Position numbers and translations under genes: made by a program | NCBI RefSeq assembly: GCF_003576645.1 | Contig: NC_044929.1 | Location: 21,686,175-21,750,174 of the forward strand | Length of the DNA stretch: 64,000 nt | Reading direction: 5' to 3' | From: Ipomoea triloba | Lineage: Eukaryota > Streptophyta > Magnoliopsida > Solanales > Convolvulaceae | Notes under the pieces: generated by a model | What the model saw: the letters and a program-made list of their open reading frames with translations, nothing else | What the model was told of the DNA's origin: nothing | Database searches by the model: none | Shown: piece after piece, positions 24,852 through 36,990 of the stretch | Position numbering within the stretch: the first letter of the stretch is position 1 | How the letters are laid out: the number at the start of each line of letters is the position of its first letter

Positions 24852-26506
24852 ATGGCTGGGAAGCTTATGCGTGCTGTGCAGTATGATAGCTGTGGTGGTG
24901 GAGCTGCTGGGTTGAAGGTATTTTCTCCCGTCTTGTTCGTTCTAACATTCTTTGCTCGGTTCTGTTCTTTTCTTGATCCCTCGATCTGTCGTGTTCAAAG
25001 ATGTGATCCTTAATCATGCTCCTCCTCGATTATTTCCTTCCTTTTTGCAGCATGTTGAAGTTCCTGTGCCTTCTCCTACCAAAGGTGAGGTCTTGCTGAA
25101 GCTGGAAGCCATAAGCTTGAATCCAGTTGATTGGAAAATTCAGGAAGGCCCTCTTCGCCCCATCTTTCCTCGCAAACTTCCTCACATCCCAGGTAAGTTC
25201 ATGCCCTGTTGTCTAGTTTAAACTGATAGTCGAATTACACATCTGTATAATATGAATATGAATACGTGTTTTATACATATATGCTCAACACAACACTAGA
25301 AATGACCATTCCTGTTTGTTACTCTCTTGATTTCTCTTGGGCGGAATAGCAACTAATGTAGCAGGAGAGGTAGTGGAGGTTGGACCTGGTGTCAAGAATT
25401 TCAAGGCAGGCGACAAAGTTGTGGCTGCACTTAGTCTTCGTGTGAGTTTTCTGTATTCCTGATAGTAAGACTATATGTATATATTTTATATATTATATGC
25501 TCTGTTTTTACTCGGTTTGTTAACATAGTTAGTTTATTAGTTCATTTTAGCTTGTTTGATCACTATTAACTGTTTGATTTAATTAAATAGTCGATATAAG
25601 TGTTTGGTTAATAAGCTTTTTGTAACATTTTATTATTCTAAAATGTTAAAATTCAGCTATCAGCTAATAACTAATTTACCAAACATCTTTTACAATTAGA
25701 TAATGCTATTAACAAATCAAACTCACAAAAACAATCAACTAACAACTATTTGTCCGATAAATGATTTTGTTTTGAATCTTAATTAGTGTTGGTGATCTTG
25801 ATAACAGGATGGCGGTGGCTTAGCAGAGTATGCGGTGGCTAAGGAGACCTCGACAGTTCCACGGCCGCCGGAAGTATCCGCCGACTCCGCAGCGGCGCTG
25901 CCAGTGGCAGGAGGAACCGCCTACCAGGCCCTGACGGAGATAGCCGGCCTCAAGCTGGACGGCACCTCCACCAGCGGCCCCAGGAAAAACATCCTCGTCA
26001 CCGCCGCCTCCGGCGGTGTCGGCCACTACGCCGTCCAGCTAGCAAAACTAGGAAACTCTCACGTGACGGCCACCTGCGGGGCCCGCAACATAGATTTCGT
26101 GAGGAGCCTAGGCGCCGACGAGGTTCTGGACTACAGAACCCCGGAAGGCGCGGCGCTCACCAGCCCGTCCGGCAAGAAATACGACGCCGTCGTCCACTGC
26201 ACCACCGGGATTCCCTGGCCGACGTTCGAGCGCAACCTGAGCGAGAACGGCAGGGTGATTGACATCACTCCCGGCCCGAACGCGTTCGGGAGATTTGCGT
26301 TGCAGAAGATTACGTTCTCGAAGAAGCAATTGGTGCCGTTGCTGTCGTTCCCCAAAGCTGAGTACATTGAGTGCCTTGTTAAGCTGTTGAAAGAAGGGAA
26401 GGTGAAGACAGTTATTGATTCCAAGCATCCGTTGAGTAAAGCTGAAGAGGCTTGGGCTAAGAGCATCCAAGGACATGCCACAGGGAAGATTATTGTGGAA
26501 CCTTAA
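24852..26506 (+). CDS. CEQORH: Quinone oxidoreductase-like protein, chloroplast envelope type (copy A)
   Basis: A zinc-independent NADPH-dependent reductase of the medium-chain dehydrogenase/reductase superfamily. The Arabidopsis relative sits on the inner chloroplast envelope and is imported without a cleaved transit peptide; consistent with that, none is seen here. Exons 24852-24917, 25051-25192, 25350-25441, 25808-26506; 332 aa. N-terminal GroES-like domain (VLLKLEAISLNPVDWKIQ, VGPGVKNFKAGDKVVA), then the Rossmann nucleotide-binding motif AASGGVGHYAVQLAKLG. No structural or catalytic zinc Cys set is present. Last exon is strikingly GC-rich compared with its flanks. Tandem with copy B, with identical exon phases and identical lengths for exons 1-3 (66, 142, 92 nt). 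Confidence 0.93.
25500..25790. repeat. MITE-like sequence in intron 3 of CEQORH copy A
   Basis: Contains 'gtgtttggttaa' and, inverted, 'ttaccaaacatc', plus 'caatcaactaacaactatt'. This is the type of sequence seen in the hAT-like MITE at 51065. Ends could not be placed. Confidence 0.4.
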
Positions 26507-27513
26507 ACTTATATTGTTGGTTTCATATGGATGTTTGTTGTGTTTATATGTTTTCTGGATTGTTGCAATGTAACACAAATCTGTTTGGTTTGTCCGTTTA
26601 ATCAATGGCATACTCTGAACATATTTATCCGTAGACTAATAGATATATAAATTATCTTTCATCTGGTTTTGTGATTCATAACCTACAAATAATTACAAAT
26701 GTGATTCATAACCTACAAATAATTACAAATGAAATAAACTAGTAGAGTTGGTAATATTAACTGATCGATTGACTTAAACTAATAAAGTCAATTTACTGTT
26801 CACACTTAACAGTAAGACAAACTTAAAACCTACTAACTCAATTGAGATTATCTTCTTAGATTTTTGATTTTTTGATATGGAGTATGTTGTGGGCATTATG
26901 TGACGTTGGACTAAATGTTTATTCTTATTTTTTTCTTTCGTGTCTCTAAAAATTTTTCAATCTTTTTTCAATTCTTTTTTAATCTTTATACAAACTTGGT
27001 CAATTAGTCAAATTGTAATATGATTATTGAATATTATAATAAAAAATAACAAAAATTATAACGGTCGGAATATTTTTGTTACAAAAGATTAACAAAAAAA
27101 CGTATATGAATCAGGGATATAATTTGAATATAGACTTATTATGTTTTCAGATTTAAATTAAATGTAAAAATGGAATGGACATAATTTGTCAATTTCTTAA
27201 AAGATTGCATTTTTTTTTTCTTTCATTATACGGAGTAAGATTGATTCTATCTATGGATGGACCCAAGGGGGAAATTAATCGTGGCGTTACGGCAATTGAA
27301 TATGGGGACGACGTTGCATGAACGCACAAATATGGAAAGTGATTCCGGATCCGCCACGACGCAATCGAGAGGGATGCGCTTCTCAAACAACAGAAACCAT
27401 ACAAACTACAAAGGATCGGCGACACGCACAAGGCTATAATATAAAATCCACTTTTACCCACAATTTCCTTACTATTCTTGCTCTGCGAACCACTGAATTT
27501 TGTGCATCTGGGA
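26507..27513. other. Spacer between CEQORH copies
   Basis: No gene. An exact 30-bp tandem duplication lies at 26671-26700 and 26701-26730. Confidence 0.6.
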
Positions 27514-29918
27514 ATGGCAGGAAAGCTTATGCGCGCTCTGCAGTATGACGGTTATGGAGGCGGCGCTGCTGCTTTGAAGGTATTTCTTATACCCTTCGCC
27601 AAAAATTTCCTCTTTTTATAATTTAGTCCCTTGTGTTTGTTTAATTTGCCGGATTAATTGACTCTTTTATCGAGTGTGAATCCGATTTTTCTTGGTTTGA
27701 AATGCTATAGAATTGATTTGGTTGTTGTTATTGTTGTAATTGCGGTTGTATTTATGGGTGATTTGAGACCTAGAGTAGAATTTGTGTTGGGTAATTAAAG
27801 GAACCATGTTTTGAAGTGAAGAAAAAGTTGTTTTCAAAAGAATCCTAGTATTAGAAAATAAGGAAGTGGAGGAAAAATATTTCTTAGTTAAAGAGAAAAA
27901 TGGAATCTTTAGCCAGATTGCATATTGTCAAAAAACTGCAGTCTAGTTTCACAGGTTTTGATGGCTCTGTTTTTGTAAGAAAGAATCCAAAGTATAATGA
28001 TGGCAAGAATTTTCATATGAGATTGGAACTGTTTTGACATGAATTGGTCTTGCAGCATGTTGAAGTTCCTGTGCCCACTCCTAATAAAAATGAAGTCTTG
28101 CTGAAGCTAGAAGCCACAAGCATAAACCCGGTTGATTGGAAAATTCAAAAAGGGATGATCCGTCCTCTTCTTCCTGGCAAATTTCCTTACATCCCCGGTT
28201 AGTCCAATGCCTTGCGCTCTTTACTCGATAACTTTCTAACTTTTAGTATGCCTTTCTTGTTAGCAATGGAGTTCCTTGTTATATCATATTGAGAGGTGTG
28301 TTGCTAATTATTGAATTGAGATGAAAAGAATGGAAGAAGAAGAGAACTTTTCATGAACACTGCTATGTTTCTGTGCTGTATGACTGTAATGAACTCAAGC
28401 TTCGAATAGCTATAATTGGATTTAATTGCTCTTGCTATAAAATTTAGTGTCAGTTGCATGACTGTGAAGAATATAATTTGATGTTTATAATTTCTCCTCT
28501 TGCTATGAAGTTCGGTCAGTAGCATGTCACTTATCCACGGCTCTTGGCTTATTCACTATAATTCTTAAGAATCTGATTTCATTTTTATATTTGTTTTCCT
28601 CCTCCCTCTGGGGTTAGCAGAGTTTCACATCTAATTGACTTCCCCGTGTTTCTTAATTTTCAACAACTCTCTGGCTGCTTTATTTCCCTGCCATAACGTG
28701 AAGTGTGCCATTTTGTGCTTTGAATACTATAACCTTCATTCTGTTTGAATTTTGAAATCCTCAACATCCTTTTACTTCCCTGCCACAACGTAAATTGAGC
28801 CACAAAAATGACAGCTGCAACAATGATGCTTGAAATGTAAATCCCCTTTTAGGATAATTGTTCAGTGATCTATATGTTGGAAAGGTTATATGACAGTAGA
28901 GATTTGCCAATGGAATGAATGGATACTCACATAGTCACATTGCTCTTACGGAGGGACATTTTGCCCTCAAACTTTTTTTGTTCTTTTAATTCTTAAATGA
29001 ATAGTTTTATATTGACATAAGATCTGTCTCCTTTCTGGCTGGAGCAGCTACTGATGTAGCAGGAGAAGTAGTGGAGGTTGGGTCCCGTGTCAAGAATTTC
29101 AAGGCCGGTGACAAAGTTGTGGCTATGCTCAGTCATCTTGTAAGTATCACTGTGGAGTGTGGATTTTGGTTTGTGTCTTGTGATGAGTTTTTTATCGTAT
29201 GATAATGGATTTATGGGCTCGATAACAGACTGGAGGTGGATTTGCGGAGTATGCTGTAGCTAAGGAGAGCTTAACTGCCATAAGGCCACCAGAGATACCG
29301 GCTGCTGAAGCTGCAGGCCTTCCTGTTGCTGGCCTAACAGCTCTCCAGGCCCTCGTTGACGCTGCTGGGGTCAAGCTCGACGGGAGTGGCCCCCAGAAGA
29401 ACATACTCGTGACAGCCGCCTCGGGTGGAGTAGGTCACTATGCGGTTCAACTAGCAAAGCTGGGGAATGCACACGTTACTGCTACGTGTGGGGCCCGCAA
29501 CCTTGGGTTCGTGAAGAGCTTAGGGGCAGACGAGGCTATTGACTACAAGACCCCAGACGGGGCAGCTCTCAAGAGCCCTTCAGGGCAAACATACGATGCC
29601 GTGATCCATTGCGCCACCGGCATTCCCTGGTCTACTTTCGAGCCGAACCTGAGCAAGAAAGGCAAGGTAATCGACCTCACTCCCGGGGCTAGCGCCATGT
29701 GGACGTTCGCAGTGAAGAAACTCACGATGTCGAAGAAGCAATTGGTGCCGTTGCTTCTAATCCCCAAGAGCGAGAACCTCGAGTATCTCGTTGGGTTGGT
29801 GAAGGAGGGGAAGCTGAAGAGTGTGATTGACTCTAAACATCCTCTAAGCAAGGCAGAAGATGCTTGGGCTATGAGCATTGATGGGCATGCCACAGGGAAA
29901 ATCATTGTGGAGCCTTAA
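27514..29918 (+). CDS. CEQORH: Quinone oxidoreductase-like protein, chloroplast envelope type (copy B)
   Basis: Tandem paralogue of the gene at 24852 with the same predicted reaction. Exons 27514-27579, 28056-28197, 29048-29139, 29229-29918; 329 aa, the length of the Arabidopsis protein. Conserved MAGKLMRALQYD start, VDWKIQKG, VAGEVVEVGSRVKNFKAGDKVV, Rossmann AASGGVGHYAVQLAKLG, and the C-terminal HPLSKAEDAWAMSIDGHATG. Compared with A it lacks three residues in the DGTSTSGP segment (DGSGP here) and begins exon 4 TGGG rather than DGGG. Introns 1 and 2 are much longer than in A. No lesions; both copies appear intact. Confidence 0.94.
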
Positions 29919-31028
29919 AAGTCTTACTTACAAATTACAATTGAATTGAAAGTGTTGCATCTGCTATATGTTCTTCTTCAGTGGCGAGGGAAACCTGCAG
30001 CCACTATCTGAAAATCGATGTGCTACATGTTTTGGCTACCCGAGGGTGTGCGCTGGGTATCTGCTACATGTTTTAATAATGATGATTGATCTTAATATGC
30101 TTCTTTCACTTCTGTGATTGTATAGACTAAGCTATTGGTATTGGTTTTATTGTGTTGGCAGTTGGCCGAATATAAACTCTAAGAACGTGCTCAAAGACTT
30201 CTTTGGAGGTTTTATACAATTACATACATCCTATACAAGTTATTGCTCATCTTCAAATTTGTAATCTTGTCCTAAAAATTGATGGAGGATGTAAATTGTG
30301 AAATATATTTTTGTCTTTAGTAGAATTCATACCTTGTATCATGTAGCTACTAGTAAAATAAACTCTTTCAGTTACTGGGGCTAGCATAGTGATTGATCAC
30401 CTAACTATTATAAGTCATGGCTAAGCGTGACAGAGTAAAAGTTTAAACTCCACTTTAAACATCATTGGAGTTGAACTTCTCACATTAAAGGGTAAATTAT
30501 ACCATGAACCATTATTGGAGTTGAACTCCTCACATTAGAGGGCAAATTATACAATGGATCAGGTCTACTTTACATTGTGAACCTGATTTAAAATGATCTT
30601 CAAATTGTGTGACATATTCTTGACACCAACCTTTAAATTAAGATTCACAATGGACCCTAGTTCATGTTATAACAATTGTAGGTTAGAGTAGTAAATTATA
30701 CCATAGATCAGAGTCTACCTTGATACATTCTGTACCTGCAGCTGACAGTTTTTGTACTTGTAACTATCATATTATTTGTCAACAATTATGTTATTTGTTT
30801 ACATGTACAGAAACTAGTACAAAATGTGTTAACTGAAGATACAGAATGCATTAAGATTCACAATGCAATATAAACCCTGATCAATGGTATAACAATTGGG
30901 TTATAGTAGGGTAATTTCTCTCAACTTAGTCCTCTACGTACGGCCATTCCAACACCAACAATACCATTCATTGGGTAGTGGCTTGAAACTAGCATGATAG
31001 TGGTCCTACTTGGATATGAAATAATAAC
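29919..31028. other. Spacer with small repeats, left part of a duplicated segment
   Basis: Tandem phrase 'attggagttgaac.tctcacatta' at about 30466 and 30514. A MITE-like inverted pair at about 30690-30900 ('ttataccatagatcag' and, inverted, 'ctgatcaatggtataa'). From about 30900 the sequence matches 36530-36672 nearly base for base. Confidence 0.55.
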
Positions 31029-33017
31029 TTTTTTTTTGAGAATCAAAACACGATAATATATTAAACAAGATCAAAGTTCAGTACATGCGAGTTTAAAAGA
31101 AAAGGAAACGAAAAACAATCCATACAATCAGCCTTAGCAAGCTCATGGGCTACACCATTCGCAGATCATTTAACAAAACAGAAGCATAGATCAGAAAAAC
31201 CTTTAGCTAACTCCTTAATATCATTAACCAGTAGATCAAAGGAAGAGATGAGGGAACAGTCTTCAACAGCTTTGATCACCTGAGCACAGTCTGACTCAAC
31301 TTGAATCCTATCTAGATTAAGATGCTTGGTCCATTTGAGAGCTTTCTGCCTCTCCAGGCTCAAATAGACCCGTCCATGGCACAAGCTTGGCAGCAATGAA
31401 CACTCCATCGGAATCTCTAATCACGAAACCAAGGCCCATCCTTCGATTACCCGGATCCAGGCATCAACGTTAATTTTTAACCAACCATGGGGAGGTTTAG
31501 ACCAGGGAATACTCTGGGTAGGGGAGTGATTAGAGACATGGCCATCATATTTGATTCTTATCCATTCCTGAAGAAAAATAGTTGCCTGGTCAACCACCAT
31601 ATTGGCAGTGGTGGCTTTGTGATTCCAGACTTTATCATTTCGAGCTTCCCAAATGCTCCAACAGATTATGATGATTTTACAGAGCATCGCCTCGTCGAAG
31701 GAAACAAACATAGCATTGACCCATTCATGAAGGTAATTACTGCTCCCCAAATTGATGCCACCAATCAAATCCCAACATTGCTTAGCTAGATCACATTTCA
31801 CAAACAGATGAAAGCTGGACTCTTCCCCATTGTTGCATAACTGACAGAGACTAGGGCTCTGAACCTGTTTAGTTCTTAGCATTTCGTATGTGGGGAGAAC
31901 ATTAGAATTGAGTTGCCAGAAAAAAGTCTTCACCTTTGGTGGTAATCGAAAGTTCCACATTTTGGTCCAAGCAGGAGCATCAGTCACAAGATAGTCTGGT
32001 TGAAGCATGTTATAGCAACTTCTGACAGTAAACTTCCCTTTCGCATCGCCCATCCAGACAATTTTATCTTCAGTCAGTGTCTCAGCTATGGGAATCTTCA
32101 AGATATGATCCACATCAGTCTCCATAAATAAGTCTTTGAGAATGTCAACCTCCCAATCAGTCTTCTGCACATTCATGAGTGATTCCACTTTGATATCATT
32201 AAGCTGCTCAATCACTGGAGAAAGAACAAAAGGAGAAGAATGATTAGGTAACCATGGATCCTTCCAAACAGAAATAGATGCTCCATTTCCCACCCTCCAT
32301 CTAATCCCACCCTTTACAATGAGTTGAGATTCAAGAACACTTGGCCAGATAAAAGACGGATTACTTCCTAATGTGGCATCAAGAAAGGATCCTCTTGGGT
32401 AATAACGAGCCTTAAAGACCTTAGCAACAAGGGAGTTAGGATATTGAATAAACCTCCATGCCACCCCATTTCTTAGGAACACAAAGAGACTCCCAACATT
32501 TCCATCTAATGCCTCTACTCCTCTCACCCTCACATCCCCACCAATAAGCATTCATAGCTCTCTCAATTTCCTTACTAGTTTCAAGAGGTAGGAGAAAAAC
32601 ACTCATGGCATAGGTAGGGATGGCTTGGATTACATTCTTAAGTAGAACCTCTCCTCCCGCTCTTGAAAGAAACCTACTACTCCAACTTTAATTCTCCCCA
32701 CCACCTTGTCTTTTATATAACCCAAGATTTCCCTTTTATTTCTCCCAATCAAAGAAGGAAGGCCTAAATAACCTCCACTAAGATTGCCCTCCCTCATCCC
32801 AAATAAGGAACACAAATCATCTCTAAGAGCAGCCTGGACATTCTGACTAAAGCTTGTAGTGGATTTTGAATGATTAATAATCTGACCGGATGCAATCACA
32901 AACTCCTGTAAGATATTATTCAAGACAGTGCATTCAGTCAGGTTAGCCCTGCAGAAGATATAACAGTCATCTGCAAAAAATATATTAGGGATTTCTGGGG
33001 CACCTCTAGCCACACGA
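31029..33017 (-). mobile_element. 5'-truncated LINE (non-LTR retrotransposon)
   Basis: Oriented on the minus strand, with the poly-A end as the poly-T run at 31029-31037. From 33013 downward: reverse transcriptase with the catalytic FADD (FFADDCYIF) and the downstream SGGYLGLP block; then 32551-31421 with the zf-RVT region (PPKVKTFFWQL, LCQLCNNGEESSFHLFVKC); then an RNase H-like end. The frame is broken between RT and zf-RVT and again near 31410, and the endonuclease and N-terminal RT are missing, so it is dead. No gene was disrupted; the empty site survives at 36672. Confidence 0.9.
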
Positions 33018-33059
33018 AAGAAATGCTTAATATATACATGGATAGTACATTGTTAATTC

Positions 33060-33345
33060 ATTTTGTTAAAAATCAAACCACAACAAACATAATACATTGT
33101 CACACGTGATTTACCTTACTAAATTTCACTATAAATCAAACAACAAACATAATACATTGTCAGACGTAGTTTGCCTTACTAAATTTCACTATAAATAACA
33201 AATATAACACATTGTTACTCGCACTTTACTTCACCTTTATTCGTTTCGATCACCATAAATCAAATAGCAACAAAATAAAATATATTGTTACACGTAGTTC
33301 ACCTAATTCATTTCACTAGAAATCAAATCAAATAGGAATAAAACA
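33060..33345. repeat. Degenerate ~60-bp tandem repeat
   Basis: 'aacaaacataatacattgt' recurs near 33083 and 33143, with diverged copies to 33345. A matching set lies at 36740-36980, so the array belongs to the duplicated segment. Confidence 0.7.
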
Positions 33346-33445
33346 TATAGTGATGACAATAGGTTGAGGTGACTACATCCACCCTTTAACTCACCTTTAT
33401 ACTATCTCCACTGTTAAAATAAAAATGGGAGCAAGAGATTTATAT
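33290..33445. repeat. Inverted repeat arm 1 flanking the UGT pseudogene
   Basis: Reverse complement of about 35945-36125. Shared phrases include 'aattcatttcact', 'agaaatcaaat' and 'aaaataaaaatgggagcaag' and their complements. The far arm has one extra internal duplication ('gggtcaaagggta.atgtagtta' twice). Confidence 0.75.
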
Positions 33446-34001
33446 TATTCCAATATAATTTTCGAGTATTACATTATATATGTGTTAAATAATAGATTTA
33501 TATTATTTAAATTAATTTTACATCTTATAGGTAAAATTAAAACAAATTTATCAAACATACACCTGCAATTGACACAATCAGCTAATTAATTACAAAACAT
33601 TGAATGCCTGGTATATAACTATATAAGAACATCACTATCAACGCATTATAGATGGTTTATGTTAGAGTATGTGCCACCATGACAAGAAAAAATAAGGAGA
33701 GAGACATAAAATGATTCTTCTGCAAATAAATGGATCATAGTACAGTAGCATATGATCAGTTGTCATTCAAGGCTCCACGTTTTGGGCACAGGAGGGCCGG
33801 CAGGCACGCCTGGCAACTTTTTTTTCTTTTTTTTAAATCTTATTTGTTTAATATTTTTTTCCTCTCACTTCATTTTCTCTTTCCTAATCACACCTATAAA
33901 ACTCCTAAAAAAAACCCTGAAATATTTACATTGATAAGGATGCTCTAAGGGTGAAGAACTACCTGGGAAAAGTAGAGTGGGAGGCCGGAAAATCAAGAAT
34001 A

Positions 34002-35660
34002 ATGGAGAGAGAGACTACAAATAATTATCTTCATGTTGTGATGTTTCCAGTTTTTGCATTTGGTCATATAAGCCCATTTGTGCAGCTATCCAACAAGCTA
34101 TATATCCCTTCATGGAGTCAAGATTTCCTTCTTCTCGGCCTCCGGAAACATCGGCCGGATTAAGTCTATGTTGAATTCCGATAATACTCAGATAGTCCCT
34201 CTCACGCTCCCCGCCGTGGAGGGCCTTCCTCCGGGAGCTCAGAGCACCGCCGACTTGCCGGCGGCGGCGGCCGAGCTACTCCTTGTGGCTCTCGACCTCA
34301 TGAAGCCTCAAATCAAGGCGCTTCTCGTTAAACTCAAACCACATTTTGTGATCTTTGATTTTGCCCAGGATTGGCTTCCGCCGCTCGCGGCGGAGCTCGG
34401 GATTAAGACCATATTTTACTCCGTCTTTGTTGCATTAGCCACCGCCATCTCCACCGTCCCCGCTAGGCTTCCCGGCGGCGAAAAATCCCCCACCGTCGAA
34501 GAAATGAAGAAACCGCCGCCTGGTTTTCCTCCGACGGCTTCCTTCAGAACCTTTGAAGCTCGAGATTTGCTGAACATCTTCAAGAGACCCCTTAACGGCG
34601 CCTCCGTGTACGACCGCTTTCTCGCCGGCCTAAAAGGCTGCTCCGCCATACTAGCAAAGACCTGTTACGAAATGGAAGCGCCGTATATAGATTACATGAA
34701 ATCCCAGTTCAAGAAGCCTTTTCTACTCGCCAGTCCGGTGGTACCGGAGCCGGTCTCCGGCGAGCTAGACCAGAAATGGGCTGATTGGCTAAGCCAGTTT
34801 GAACCCAGCACTGTAATATACTGTTCTTTTGGGAGCGAAACATTCTTGAAAGACGATGAGATTAAAGAACTGGCCCTTGGATTGGAACTCACCGGCCTTC
34901 CATTCTTTCTGGTGCTCAACTTTCCGGCCAATGTCGACGTGGCCTCCGAGCTGAACCGGGCCCTTCCGGCCGGGTTCACGGAGAGGGTGAAGGGAAGAGG
35001 GATTATCCATTCAGGGTGGGTGCAGCAGCAGCAGATCCTTGCTCACAGCAGCGTAGGATGCTACTTCTGCCATGCAGGTACATGTAGTCTCAAATTTTAC
35101 TCTCTCATTTTTAACATTGACTATTAAATATTAATATTGGACATATATTTTTATTTATCGCGCATAATATATATATATATATATATTTATGTGTGTGTAA
35201 TAGTAATTTGGTTAACACAGTTTTGAACCAAATTAACAACTAGAATTCTTTAAAATCTTAAATTATTGATCGAACTAAAATATTTTAGTTTTAAAAAATA
35301 GTTAATGGAATTGAATTTTTATGCACACCTACATGTAGGGTTCAGCTCAGTGATTGAAGGTATTGTGAATGACTGTCAGCTAGTTATGCTGCCGCTAAAA
35401 GGCGACCAATTCATGAATGCTAAGCTGTTGGCCGGCGACATGAAAATCGGCATTGAGGTAAATCGAAGAGATGACGATGGGTATTTCTGGAAAGGAGATA
35501 TTATATTCAAAAAGCTGTGCAGACAATCGTGGGGGAAGAAGGAGCATCAACAAGGGTAAATCGGGCAAAGTGGAAAGAGTTTTTGGTTGATAAAGAGATT
35601 CAAAGCAAATTCATCAAGGATTTGGTTAAGGTCATGAGGGATATGGCTACCATGAACTAA
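34002..35660 (+). pseudogene. UDP-glycosyltransferase (group A/UGT79-like), two frameshifts
   Basis: Homologous throughout to the copy at 37023-40324. Two exons (about 34002-35077 and 35339-35660). The N-terminal acceptor region (FGHISPFVQLSNKL) breaks at about 34100, where TATA is inserted relative to copy 2, and the frame meets a stop at 34162. From there another frame carries the rest of exon 1, including SVIYCSFGSE-like TVIYCSFGSE and the PSPG box start WVQQQQILAHSSVGC. Exon 2 resumes FSSVIEGIVNDCQLV.LP and GDQ, then a 5-bp insertion (ATATT duplicated, about 35498-35507) gives a premature stop at 35557. Such enzymes add a sugar to a glycosylated flavonoid or terpenoid. Both lesions are short local duplications. 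A sequencing error is less likely with two independent lesions. Confidence 0.88.
35161..35186. repeat. (TA)n microsatellite in the UGT pseudogene intron
   Basis: A short TA dinucleotide run inside the 261-bp intron 35078-35338. Confidence 0.7.
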
Positions 35661-35944
35661 TGAAACAATGTTGGCAGTGACCCGCATGAACATTTCAGTT
35701 GGTTATAGTATTAAAATTTAGGTGGAAAGACCAAAAATCGAATCTCATCAACTACAATGTGAGAACAATCTCTCAAAAAATGTATTATATATCATCATAA
35801 TTGTGGGAATAATCTCTCAAAGTAACCTTATATGTATTATATATTATCATAATTAATAAAAGATTTCTTTCACGAGGATGTAGGCAAACAACCAAACCAA
35901 GTGCAAACAACCAAACCAAGTAAATCTTGTTTTTAATTTATTCA

Positions 35945-36125
35945 TGATCTCTTGTTCCCATTTTTATTTAACAGTGGAGATAGTATAAAGGTGGGTCAAA
36001 GGGTAGATGTAGTTACTCCTACCCATTTTCATCCCTATATGGGTCAAAGGGTAAATGTAGTTACCCTGACCCATTTTCATCCCTATATGTTTTATTGTTA
36101 TTTGATTTCTAGTGAAATGAATTAG
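35945..36125. repeat. Inverted repeat arm 2 flanking the UGT pseudogene
   Basis: Reverse complement of 33290-33445. Contains a local duplication of 'gggtcaaagggtaratgtag' at about 35994 and 36042. Confidence 0.75.
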
Positions 36126-36149
36126 ATGTGCAGTGTTTTTCGTACAATC

Positions 36150-36310
36150 AGGGCAAATTATGCTGTGGACCCAGGTCCACCTTGTAAGGTGAACCTGGGT
36201 CCAAAACTACGTTGCAATGTGTGAATGTGGAGTTTACAATGTGTGAATGTAGACCCAGGTCCACCTTGCAAGGTGAAGGTGGACCTGAGTCCACGGCATA
36301 ACAACCCTAC
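36150..36310. mobile_element. Small MITE with 'ccaggtccacctt' inverted ends
   Basis: Left end 'attatgctgtggaccc' and, inverted at the right, 'gttatgccgtggactc'. The internal phrase 'caggtccaccttg' is repeated in both orientations. A fragment of the same family lies at 11118-11170. Confidence 0.65.
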
Positions 36311-36399
36311 AATCAGTCTGAAAATGAGAACATGCTGAAACATTGGATGACAAACGGAGTTCGTCATGAGGCATGCTCGAGCCATTAACTTTGTCGTGT

Positions 36400-36990
36400 T
36401 TGTTTACATGTACAGAAACTGTTAACTATAAGTATAAATATATTAATTGAATGTACAAAATTTTTGAATTAGGGTTCACAATGCAATATGAACATCGGTC
36501 TATATTATAGCAATCGGGTTAGAGTAGGGTAGTTTCTCTCAACTTAGTCCTCTACGTACGGCCATTCCAACACCAACAATACCATTCATTGGGTAGTGGC
36601 TTGAAACTAGCATGATAATGGTCCTACTTGGATAGGTAATTAAGGCTTTTTTTAAATGTCTATGAAATAATAAATTAAGAAATGCTTAATATATACATGG
36701 ATAGTACATTGTTACACGATGTTGACCTTAATTCATTTTGTTAAAATCAAACTATATATAACAAACATAATACATTATTGGTCAAGGAAATTGTGATCCA
36801 ATAACACAAAATTACTCCTTCATTATTGATTTTTTATGCTTCAATAGATTGAGAAAGTAACGAACATTATTAAAGTAGTTCACCTTTATTCATTCCGCTA
36901 CAAATCAAATGACAACAAACATAATACATTGAACGACAACAAACATAATACATTATTCTTACACATATAATTCAATTTTATTCAATCTAC
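36400..36990. repeat. Right copy of a direct duplicated segment (empty LINE site)
   Basis: Matches 30840-31022 plus 33018-33350 in the same orientation ('tcctctacgtacggccattc', 'tgggtagtggcttgaaacta', 'aaatgcttaatatatacatg'). The LINE found in the left copy is absent here at about 36672. The left copy also lacks about 30 bp present here (near 36634-36662). Confidence 0.85.

Larger units (their letters stand above)
33018..34001. other. Spacer upstream of the UGT pseudogene
   Basis: Holds a tandem repeat at about 33060-33345 (units of about 60-65 bp with 'acaaacataatacattgt' and 'tttcactataaat'), then arm 1 of an inverted repeat (33290-33445), then AT-rich DNA. Confidence 0.6.

Noticed and set aside
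31487..31789. 100-codon plus-strand frame
   Set aside because: Shadow of the LINE zf-RVT/RNase H region.
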